From assembly GCA_002350625.1 (NCBI GenBank), contig DEFE01000043.1, forward strand, positions 33,675-49,951: a stretch of 16,277 nt of DNA. The letters are read 5' to 3'. The notes below the pieces were generated by a model, which was not told the origin of the DNA, did not search any database, and saw only the letters and a list, made by a program, of their open reading frames with translations. Numbering within the stretch: the stretch's first letter is position 1; every line of letters starts with the position of its first letter. Below are positions 6,511-13,097 of the stretch, piece by piece. A program made the translations under genes and the position numbers. This DNA is from Lachnospiraceae bacterium UBA2860 (lineage in GTDB: Bacteria > Bacillota > Clostridia > Lachnospirales > Lachnospiraceae).

Positions 6511-8286
6511 ATGGGCAAAACGATGCTGACAAGGTGGGGAAAGACGATAGACCCGGAGCATGTCCTGGAGGAATATCCGAGACCGGGTATGCAAAGAGAC
6601 AGCTATGTCTGTCTGAACGGATACTGGGACTATGCCATCACGAGTTCACCGCAGTTCCCGGCGCAGTATGACGGGCAGATCCTGGTGCCATTTTCGCCGG
6701 AGGCTTTGCTGTCCGGGGTGAACAGGCTGCTGAGGCCCGCCCAGTATCTGCATTACAGGAGATGCTTCCGGGCGGAGAAGCCGGCGGATGGGAAGCGTCT
6801 GCTTCTTCACTTCGGAGCGGTGGACCAGAACTGCGACGTATATATGAACGGCTGCAGACTGGGAGGCCACACGGGCGGTTACTGGCATTTTACTTTTGAC
6901 ATCACATCCTATGTGCAGGAGGGAGAAAACCTGCTGCAGGTGGTTGTCAGGGACCTTACGGATACCTCGCATCACGCCATGGGGAAGCAGTCGCTGGAGC
7001 GGGGCGGCATGTGGTATACGCCGCAGAGCGGGATCTGGCAGACGGTGTGGATGGAGTATGTGCCGGCGTGCAGCATAGATGTGCTGCGCCTGTGTCCGGA
7101 TGTGGATAACAAAAGTCTGGAAGTCCGGGTGACGATGCACGATGCCAGACGGCTGCCGATGCAGCTGACGGTCCGTCTTAAGGGCGAAGACATTCTCCGC
7201 TCGGTCGGCATGACGGGAGATACCTGCAGGATTGAACTGCCTTCCGTAAGGCTCTGGACGCCGGAGGATCCGGCTCTTTACGATCTCATCATCCGGGCCG
7301 GCGAAGATGAGGTCACTTCCTACTTTGCCATGCGAAAGATCTCCGTGGAGAAGGATGCGAAAGGGATTCTGCGACTGTTCCTGAACGACAGGCCGTATTT
7401 CCACAATGGCGTTCTTGACCAGGGGTATTATCCGGACGGTCTCTATACCGCACCGTCAGACGAAGCGATGGTGAGCGATATTCTTGAGATGAAAGCCCTC
7501 GGCTTCAACATGCTCCGGAAGCACGCCAAGATCGAACCGGACCGCTGGTATTATCACTGCGACCGGCTCGGCATGCTCGTCTGGCAGGATATGGTCAACG
7601 GCGGGGACCGCCGCAAGAACGTGATCAAGGCGACCGTATCCAATGTGCTGCCGGAGCCATTTAAGCTCAGCCGGGATGAAAATCTCAGAGTTTTTACCAG
7701 GGATAATGAAATCAGCCGGGAGGAATTTGCCCGCGAAGTGATGATGACCATCCCGCAGCTTTATAACTTCCCCTCGATCGTCGTCTGGACGGTGTTCAAT
7801 GAGGCCTGGGGAGAGTATAGGGCCGGGAAGGTGATCAAGATGATCAGGGAGATGGATGCTTCCCGGCTGTTAGACGTAGCGAGCGGCTGGATTGATCAGG
7901 CCGGCGGGGAACTCAGCAGCATCCACAACTATTTTCTGCCGCTGAAGGTCAAGCCGCAGGCGGACAGGTGTGTCGCCCTGTCTGAATTTGGCGGCTATTC
8001 CTTGCATATTCCTGATCACAGCTGGACAGACAACGAATTCGGCTACAGGAAATACCATAGCAAAGCAACGCTGACGCATGCCATCGAGCAGCTGTGGAAG
8101 CGGGATCTTCTGGATAATATCGAGACCGGCCTGAGCGCCATTGTCTACACGGAAGTATCTGACGTTGAAGATGAGACAAACGGTCTTTTGACCTATGACA
8201 GAGAAATCCTCAAGGTTGACGCCGAGAAGATGCGCGGGATCAACAGGGGACTGCTGGAGACCTTCGAAAAGCATGCCGGGAAGTGA
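6511..8286 (+). CDS. Glycoside hydrolase family 2 protein
   Basis: A 591-aa retaining glycosidase of the beta-galactosidase/beta-glucuronidase superfamily. Domain order: jelly-roll sugar-binding domain (about 30-183, with LNGYWDY, VYMNG and RGGMWYTPQSGIWQTVW), Ig-like domain (about 186-275), and TIM barrel (about 280-585). The acid/base is Glu431 in VFNEAWG and the nucleophile is Glu492 in ALSEFGG; both are intact. There is no signal peptide, so the substrate is imported or the enzyme acts on an intracellular glycoside. At 591 aa it is a short GH2 without the extra C-terminal domains of LacZ. Specificity cannot be read from the sequence. GAGGAAGG upstream supports the ATG. It lies between the helical small protein and the exported hydrolase in the same run of genes. 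Confidence 0.9.
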   Translation: MGKTMLTRWGKTIDPEHVLEEYPRPGMQRDSYVCLNGYWDYAITSSPQFPAQYDGQILVPFSPEALLSGVNRLLRPAQYLHYRRCFRAEKPADGKRLLLHFGAVDQNCDVYMNGCRLGGHTGGYWHFTFDITSYVQEGENLLQVVVRDLTDTSHHAMGKQSLERGGMWYTPQSGIWQTVWMEYVPACSIDVLRLCPDVDNKSLEVRVTMHDARRLPMQLTVRLKGEDILRSVGMTGDTCRIELPSVRLWTPEDPALYDLIIRAGEDEVTSYFAMRKISVEKDAKGILRLFLNDRPYFHNGVLDQGYYPDGLYTAPSDEAMVSDILEMKALGFNMLRKHAKIEPDRWYYHCDRLGMLVWQDMVNGGDRRKNVIKATVSNVLPEPFKLSRDENLRVFTRDNEISREEFAREVMMTIPQLYNFPSIVVWTVFNEAWGEYRAGKVIKMIREMDASRLLDVASGWIDQAGGELSSIHNYFLPLKVKPQADRCVALSEFGGYSLHIPDHSWTDNEFGYRKYHSKATLTHAIEQLWKRDLLDNIETGLSAIVYTEVSDVEDETNGLLTYDREILKVDAEKMRGINRGLLETFEKHAGK

Positions 8287-8321
8287 CGCAGTATCTACCG
8301 GACTCATGAGGAGACATTACG

Positions 8322-9665
8322 ATGCTTAGAATCAAGAGAACAGCTGCCATTCTGACAGCATTTCTGATCATGTTCTGTCTGACGGCACAGGCGGAGGAAG
8401 CCGGTAAACTGATTGCCGCTCCGGAAGAAGCGGCGTCTTTTATTGAGACCCTTCTCACGGATGATCCATCTGCCCTCGATGGCAAGTATCAGCTGAGCGC
8501 GCAGATGAATCTGGCTCTTAAACTCTCCGGAGGATTTGAGGGGCTGGCAAAACAGCTGACATCCCTTGGCGAGATTCAGGAGATCGGCACACCCTTCGAA
8601 ACAGAATTTGCCGGTCAGACGGCCTTTCGGATTCCCTGCCGTTTCTCGGCGATGCCCATCGACCTGGTGATGCTTCTTCAGGATGGCGTGATCGCCGGAC
8701 TTGTCACTGCGGAATACACGGATCCGGACGGGGAAGCAGCTGAGGAGGGCGATACAGCTTGCGAGAATATCGAACTGGCCCTTCCCGTGGAGGGACTGGG
8801 TGAACTGCCCGGAACACTGTCTCTGCCGGAGGGAGAGGGGCCGTTTCCGGTTGTCGTCCTGATTCACGGCTCCGGTCCGAATGACCGGGATGAGACAGTC
8901 GGCATGCTGAAGCCCTTCCGGGACCTGGCAGAAGGACTTGCGGAGAAAGGCATCGCTGTCTATCGCTTTGATAAGCGCTCAAAAGTATATGGCCGGGAGC
9001 TGGCCGATGACACGCAGGCAACCCTCATGGACGAGAGCATCGAGGATGCCGTGGCAGCTGTGCAGCTTATGGCCGGACAGGACGCGATCGATGCATCCCG
9101 CATTTTCGTGCTCGGTCACAGTCTCGGCGGATGTGCGATCCCTGCCATTGACCGTGAGCTTAAAACGGCCGAGACGAAAGCTGCAGGATACATTCTGATG
9201 GCCGCTTCACCGCGAAAACTCTGGGAGCTGATGAAGGAACAGATGGAATATCTGTATTCCCTTCGGCCGGAAGTGACCGAAGAAGAACTGGCAGAAAAGG
9301 ATGCGACCATCGCGCAGATAGAAAAACTGAAAGATCTGGATGCGCTGCCGGATACGGAAACGATTCTGGGGGCGTATGTCCCTTATTGGAAATGGCTCAG
9401 GGATTATGACATTTTAGAAACAGCCCGACAGATCACCGCGCCCTGCCTCCTCCTGCAAGGCGAGGAGGACTATCAGGCGACCATGGAAGACTATGCGCTT
9501 TGGAAAGAAGGACTCAAAGGGAAGGAGAACTGGACATTTAAATCCTACCCCGGGCTTGTCCACGCTTTTGTGAAGGGAGAAAAATCCGAAGGCGCCGACG
9601 CCTACACCAGGAAAGCTAAAGTAGACGATCAGGTGATCGCCGATATTGCCGCTTTTGTCGGCTGA
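8322..9665 (+). CDS. Exported alpha/beta hydrolase with N-terminal DUF3887-like domain
   Basis: A 447-aa exported serine hydrolase. Residues 1-24 form a signal peptide ending AQA|EE. Residues about 35-135 match the DUF3887 type of small alpha+beta domain often placed before such hydrolases. The hydrolase domain follows: oxyanion region LIHGSGPNDRD (180-190), nucleophile Ser267 in GHSLGG, probable acid Asp383 in LLQGEEDYQ, and His414 in GLVHAF. The triad is complete. A helical insert (about 300-355) forms the cap. Relatives are called acyl hydrolases or prolyl-oligopeptidase-like; a carbohydrate esterase role would fit the operon but is inference. GAGGAG stands before the ATG. It is 35 bp after the GH2 gene and ends 4 bp from a convergent gene, with no room for a terminator between them. 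Confidence 0.88.
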   Translation: MLRIKRTAAILTAFLIMFCLTAQAEEAGKLIAAPEEAASFIETLLTDDPSALDGKYQLSAQMNLALKLSGGFEGLAKQLTSLGEIQEIGTPFETEFAGQTAFRIPCRFSAMPIDLVMLLQDGVIAGLVTAEYTDPDGEAAEEGDTACENIELALPVEGLGELPGTLSLPEGEGPFPVVVLIHGSGPNDRDETVGMLKPFRDLAEGLAEKGIAVYRFDKRSKVYGRELADDTQATLMDESIEDAVAAVQLMAGQDAIDASRIFVLGHSLGGCAIPAIDRELKTAETKAAGYILMAASPRKLWELMKEQMEYLYSLRPEVTEEELAEKDATIAQIEKLKDLDALPDTETILGAYVPYWKWLRDYDILETARQITAPCLLLQGEEDYQATMEDYALWKEGLKGKENWTFKSYPGLVHAFVKGEKSEGADAYTRKAKVDDQVIADIAAFVG

Positions 9666-9669
9666 ATAT

Positions 9670-10230
9670 TTATGATTGCTTCGCGCCGGGGATGACACGC
9701 CAGGTCAGTTTGCCGAAACGCATAAGAATCAGGACGGAAATGGCGGCTGAAAGCGCAAGTCCGATGAGGACGAGGGCGCCGGTCCCGCTCATCGTTCCGC
9801 GCACGATGAGAAGCACAAACCCGGTCAGGACACCGGCTGTAAGAAGAATCGCATGCGCGGTCGCACCGACGCGGACAGTCGTGCGGATTTCCCGGAAGTC
9901 AGGATGAATGAGGGGTGATTTGGCGAGAATGAAGTGCACGGCACCCCAGACTTCTGCCATAAAAGGAATGATTGATATGATGACAAAGCTCTGCGGGAGC
10001 GGAAGAACATTGAAATCGGTCTTGCGCGTCGCTGCCGCCAGGAAGACGATGATGCTGAGCGCCTCTGCTGCAGCCCAGAGCGCCTTCTCTTTCTTCAGTT
10101 CGGCCTCCGTTTTCTCCCATGCGTACAGATCGCCTGTATAGCGGAGTTCTGTCCGGTAGCCGCGCTTATTGTCGGCGGGAACGCTGACTTTCTCAAACTG
10201 GTCAAAATACCGCTCACGCTTTTTCTCCAT
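9670..10230 (-). CDS. Four-TM membrane protein of unknown function
   Basis: A 186-aa protein with a charged cytoplasmic N-terminus (MEKKRERYFDQFEKVSV...) and four predicted membrane helices at about 52-67, 80-102, 121-144 and 151-171. I chose ATG 10230 because AGGAGG lies 9 bases upstream on the minus strand; longer in-frame starts (to 10269) lie at or upstream of that site. The pattern of a soluble segment with YxGDLYxW (31-38) before four helices resembles small uncharacterised membrane proteins of Clostridia. No transport or catalytic motif is visible. It has its own promoter and converges on the exported hydrolase gene, so the two transcripts must overlap at their 3' ends. Confidence 0.8.
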   Translation of the reverse strand: MEKKRERYFDQFEKVSVPADNKRGYRTELRYTGDLYAWEKTEAELKKEKALWAAAEALSIIVFLAAATRKTDFNVLPLPQSFVIISIIPFMAEVWGAVHFILAKSPLIHPDFREIRTTVRVGATAHAILLTAGVLTGFVLLIVRGTMSGTGALVLIGLALSAAISVLILMRFGKLTWRVIPGAKQS

Positions 10231-10277
10231 CAGATGTCTCCTCCTCATTTTAGCGCCGTGATTCGTCATTTATCTCC

Positions 10278-10306
10278 ACTTTAGAGGATTTCCGGGCAAA
10301 ATGCAA
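10278..10306 (-). promoter_or_regulatory. Promoter of the four-TM protein gene
   Basis: Read on the minus strand, TTGCAT (10301-10306) and TAAAGT (10278-10283) are 17 bp apart, about 48 bp upstream of the chosen ATG. The -35 hexamer is the same as that of the promoter at 3965. Confidence 0.6.
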
Positions 10307-10333
10307 GGCTCCGATGAATCGTGAGAAGACAAG

Positions 10334-10360
10334 AAAAAAGCGCCTTCACGAAGAAGGCGC
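10334..10360 (-). terminator. Rho-independent terminator after the SH3b leader-peptide gene
   Basis: A perfect 8-bp stem (10340-10347 with 10353-10360, GCGCCTTC/GAAGGCGC) with a 5-nt loop is followed on the minus strand by six T (10334-10339). It ends the gene at 10374-10640; TTTAAAA on the other side is weaker. Confidence 0.92.
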
Positions 10361-10373
10361 TTTAAAACTCTCA

Positions 10374-10640
10374 TTAATACCCGATCAGGCAGCCTGCGAC
10401 CCAGCCCATGACATCGTTATCCAGATAGATTTCATACCAGTCAAGGCCGTCTCTGTTGACGACAAGGCCGGTCGTGTCAACCTTTTCGCCGTTATACATC
10501 CTGAACATAATTCTGGATTCCATGCCGGGTGTGCTTCTGATATTAGCATAGGGTGCATCCGGATTATCAATTTCGCGAATCCTTCCGCCTGAAACCTGCT
10601 CTAATGCTTCATCACTGATTTTATTCATCTCTTCAGACAT
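10374..10640 (-). CDS. Double-glycine leader peptide with bacterial SH3-like domain
   Basis: An 88-aa protein in two parts. Residues 1-19 (MSEEMNKISDEALEQVSGG) have the form of a bacteriocin-type double-glycine leader: acidic, with the LxxISDExLExVSGG pattern, and cleavage expected after Gly19. Residues about 28-88 look like an SH3_3/SH3b domain: YANIRSTPGMES (31-42), a central MYNGEKVDTTGL and the terminal WYEIYLDNDVMGWVAG. GG leaders direct cargo to ABC exporters with a C39 peptidase domain; none is in the window, so the exporter would be elsewhere. SH3b domains often bind peptidoglycan or cell-wall peptides. A cell-wall-binding factor or bacteriocin-like effector is plausible but inferred. 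The ATG follows GGAGG by 8 bases; a terminator follows the stop. Confidence 0.85.
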   Translation of the reverse strand: MSEEMNKISDEALEQVSGGRIREIDNPDAPYANIRSTPGMESRIMFRMYNGEKVDTTGLVVNRDGLDWYEIYLDNDVMGWVAGCLIGY

Positions 10641-10697
10641 CTCATAACCTCCTGCCGCCTCAGCGGCTCTTGTTTGCTTGTTTGATTTACAAGTCCG

Positions 10698-10706
10698 ATC
10701 TTAGCA
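10698..10706 (-). promoter_or_regulatory. Candidate extended -10 for the SH3b leader-peptide gene
   Basis: On the minus strand TGC-TAAGAT occupies 10698-10706, 58 bp before the ATG. No good -35 is placed at 16-18 bp, so it would rely on the TG extension. The leader also holds a small GCCGC/GCGGC hairpin (10654-10667) next to the ribosome site. Confidence 0.3.
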
Positions 10707-10805
10707 TGAGAAGTATCACACAACTGTCACTCATGATCTTCATGTGTGCGGCATGGAATGCCCTGTAAAAATATGATATTCTTTAGAAGCACAGGAGGAT
10801 GTGCC

Positions 10806-11162
10806 ATGGCCTGGACAAGCGTTGCACCTGAATGCATAATTGAAGATGTGCGCGTCGACCGGCGGCGCGCAAAATTCATCGAGCGGTACGGCTTTTCAGA
10901 AAAAGCAGTTTACTTTGAAGGAAAGTATATCCCGATTTCGCTGATTCACAGTGTCCGAATGCAGCCTTCCGTATATCATCCCGGTATGTGCTGCGGCAGC
11001 GCTCTGCCTGTTTTTAAAATCAGGGTGGATTATGGCGGAGAGAAGCCTGCTGTCCTCATGATCGAACGGAAAAGCAATGTAGAGAAAGCGATTGCTATGA
11101 TCTGTGCCGCTAATCCTGAGGTCATTATTGATAAAGAGAATATTTTATTTCCTGAATTATAG
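10806..11162 (+). CDS. Hypothetical protein (118 aa)
   Basis: The start is ATG 10806, seven bases after AGGAGG (10793-10798); longer in-frame starts lie upstream of this site and are rejected. The protein has no signal peptide or clear membrane helix. The pattern is beta-rich in the middle (FSEKAVYFEGKYIPISLIHSV, then LPVFKIRVDYGG and PAVLMIERK) and ends with a helix (NVEKAIAMICAANPEVI). That order of strands plus a terminal helix recalls bacterial PH-like domains, but I cannot confirm it. There are three Cys in the central part (ECII and MCCG). It is divergent from the SH3b leader-peptide gene and is followed 51 bp later by the first secreted FN3-type protein. Its function is unknown. Confidence 0.8.
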   Translation: MAWTSVAPECIIEDVRVDRRRAKFIERYGFSEKAVYFEGKYIPISLIHSVRMQPSVYHPGMCCGSALPVFKIRVDYGGEKPAVLMIERKSNVEKAIAMICAANPEVIIDKENILFPEL

Positions 11163-11168
11163 TATAAT
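11163..11168 (+). promoter_or_regulatory. Candidate -10 for the tandem secreted-protein genes
   Basis: A perfect TATAAT begins one base after the previous stop and lies 45 bp before the next ATG. No matching -35 is seen 16-18 bp upstream (the area is plain AT-rich), so promoter strength is doubtful and readthrough from the 118-aa gene is also possible. Confidence 0.4.
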
Positions 11169-11213
11169 GGTTTTATGGATTGATTTACCAATAAATGATG
11201 ACGGAGGTCAGAG

Positions 11214-12170
11214 ATGCGCACACAAAAAAACGGAATCGCTAAGAGATTGCTTTTAATGTCAGCAGCTGTTTTGATGATGCTTGCCCTTACAGGGGTATCG
11301 GCCATGGCAGCAGAAAAAGTAAGCATCAAAGAGGGGACATACTATATTAAAGCGGTCAACGGCAATGCAAAAGGGAAAGTGCTTTACTGGGATGAAAAGG
11401 CGAGCGACCAGAATACGTGCATGATGTTTGAATCCAGCGGCGGATCTCACGCGGATTATGAAGTATGGTATATCACAACGAATCGCAATTTCAAAGACTA
11501 TTACGGTATATACCTTTACAAATCATACACCGGAAACAAGGACAAGAGTAAACGGATTGAGATTGACAGCTTAACAGGCAGGGATCAGCCGTATCTTCTG
11601 AGCACGAAAGGCCCGCACGTTTTTTGCGGCAATTTCGGCAATCAGGATGACGCTTTCGAGTTTTATCGCGAGAGCGGAAATAATGACTACACAAACCTTT
11701 CGATCAAGTCAAAAGTGGATCAGTATAGATTCAACAGGCACAAAGATGTCAAACTTTTCCATCACGATCTCATCTATGTGAACGGAAACAAGGATAAAGA
11801 CAATAATAACAAGCTGTGGGAACTTGTTCCGGTTAATTATGTGAAAAGCATGAGCCGGACGGCTCCTGCTTTAACGGCAAAGAAAAACGGAAAGGTTTCT
11901 GTGAACTGGGACGCTTTCCGCAAGAAGATCAAGAGCAGTAAGGCATGGAAGACCGCGGAATATATTGAAATCCAGTACAGCACAGATAAGCAATTTGCAA
12001 AGAACGTAAAAACAAAAAAGATCCGGAAAGGATCGGTCAATAAGGCAAAAGCGAAATCAACGCTGTCAAAACTGAAGAGGAAGAAGACTTATTATATCCG
12101 CGCGCGGCTGATTGATAAAAACGGCGTTTGCAGCAACTGGAGCAAAACGGTAGAGGTGGGAACGAAATAA
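11214..12170 (+). CDS. Secreted beta-trefoil-like plus FN3-like protein (first paralogue)
   Basis: A 318-aa exported protein. Residues 1-32 are a signal peptide (hydrophobic core LLLMSAAVLMMLALTGVSA, cleavage near AMA). Residues about 40-208 resemble a ricin-type beta-trefoil: it opens EGTYYIKAVNG, as many such domains do, and ends NNNKLWELVPV. Residues about 216-318 form a fibronectin-III-like domain (TAPALTAKKNGKVSVNWDAF to YYIRARLIDKNGVCSNWSK). The C-terminal domain is very Lys-rich and should be strongly basic, suggesting binding to wall polymers. No catalytic residues or sortase motif are seen. GGAGG lies 6 bases before the ATG. The next gene is a paralogue starting within the stop codon (TAATG). 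A carbohydrate- or wall-binding role is inferred from fold resemblance only. Confidence 0.82.
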   Translation: MRTQKNGIAKRLLLMSAAVLMMLALTGVSAMAAEKVSIKEGTYYIKAVNGNAKGKVLYWDEKASDQNTCMMFESSGGSHADYEVWYITTNRNFKDYYGIYLYKSYTGNKDKSKRIEIDSLTGRDQPYLLSTKGPHVFCGNFGNQDDAFEFYRESGNNDYTNLSIKSKVDQYRFNRHKDVKLFHHDLIYVNGNKDKDNNNKLWELVPVNYVKSMSRTAPALTAKKNGKVSVNWDAFRKKIKSSKAWKTAEYIEIQYSTDKQFAKNVKTKKIRKGSVNKAKAKSTLSKLKRKKTYYIRARLIDKNGVCSNWSKTVEVGTK

Positions 12171-13054
12171 TGAAAAATAAGAAAAAAAGACTATCAATGC
12201 ATATATTGCAGGCTATGCTTCTGCCGGCCATGATCACCGGGATTTCCGCAACAGCCTACGCGTCAAGACAGCAGGTTGAGCCTGCTTATGGCTATTACAA
12301 GATTGCAGCCACTAATGGCCATGGCAAAGATCAGGAACTGTACTATGACAGCAAAGCGTCAAAAAAGGATCTGAAGTGGAAAGATGACGGAACGATCTGG
12401 TACATCGGAAAGGGAGATTACGATCACTCCTATTACATAGGGCTGGCGGATGACCCGTCTTATATGGTCGGAATCAATGATACCTATATCGGCAATGATA
12501 AACCACTCAAAGTCATACAGAACAATTACAACCATGTCATTTTCTTTTATAACGAAAACGGGAGCGATCCCTATAATAATCTTACCATAACACTTTATGA
12601 CTGGGCCGGCTTTTCTTATGACTACAAATTGAACCGCCATAAATCCATGGGAAATGACTATGTCAATCTGCGCAGCGACAGTGATACCAACAATAAGCTT
12701 TGGAAGCTGGTTCCGGTCACCTATACGAAAAGCATAATGAAGGCGGCACCTTCCCTGACGGCACAGAAGGAAGGAACAATAAGGATCAACTGGGACAAGC
12801 TCCGCAAAAAGATCAAGAGCACCAAGGTCTGGAAGAATGCGAAGTATATTGAGATACAATACGGCACTGACAAAGAATTCAGGAAGAATGTAAAGACAAA
12901 AAAAATCAGGAAAGGGACCGTCAATAAGGCGAAGGCAAAATCGAAGCTGTCCAAGCTTAAAAGTAAAAAGACCTATTATCTCCGTGCAAGGCTGATCGAT
13001 CAGAAGGGTATATACTCAAACTGGAGCAAGACAGTAAAAGTAAAGACAAAATAA
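12170..13054 (+). CDS. Secreted beta-trefoil-like plus FN3-like protein (second paralogue)
   Basis: A 294-aa paralogue of the upstream product. The start is ATG 12170, which shares its A with the preceding TAA stop; a longer in-frame start inside the previous gene (12128) would place codons before the signal peptide and is rejected. Residues 1-31 are a signal peptide (KNKKKRLSMHILQAMLLPAM, cleavage near AYA). Residues about 34-185 are beta-trefoil-like (YGYYKIAATNG at the start, NNKLWKLVPV at the end). Residues about 192-294 are the FN3-like domain, nearly matching its neighbour in NVKTKKIRKGTVNKAKAKS and YYLRARLID. The trefoil halves are far more diverged than the FN3 halves, as expected if only the anchor must be kept. 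Translation is probably coupled to the first gene. Confidence 0.82.
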   Translation: MKNKKKRLSMHILQAMLLPAMITGISATAYASRQQVEPAYGYYKIAATNGHGKDQELYYDSKASKKDLKWKDDGTIWYIGKGDYDHSYYIGLADDPSYMVGINDTYIGNDKPLKVIQNNYNHVIFFYNENGSDPYNNLTITLYDWAGFSYDYKLNRHKSMGNDYVNLRSDSDTNNKLWKLVPVTYTKSIMKAAPSLTAQKEGTIRINWDKLRKKIKSTKVWKNAKYIEIQYGTDKEFRKNVKTKKIRKGTVNKAKAKSKLSKLKSKKTYYLRARLIDQKGIYSNWSKTVKVKTK

Positions 13055-13055
13055 A

Positions 13056-13085
13056 AACGGGAGGGGGTTCATTCCCCCTCCTGTT
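13056..13085 (-). terminator. Shared terminator between convergent genes
   Basis: A 12-bp stem (13056-13067 with 13074-13085, one G-T pair) with a 6-nt loop separates two converging genes. On the minus strand it is followed by TTTTTATTTT, a good tail for the S10 peptidase gene. The plus-strand tail is poor, but the stem is strong, so it may also serve the tandem secreted-protein genes. Confidence 0.85.
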
Positions 13086-13097
13086 CTGTATACGTTT

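Noticed and set aside
7870..8307. 145-aa minus-strand open frame within the GH2 gene
   Set aside because: A shadow of GH2 coding sequence without a ribosome site or recognisable domain.
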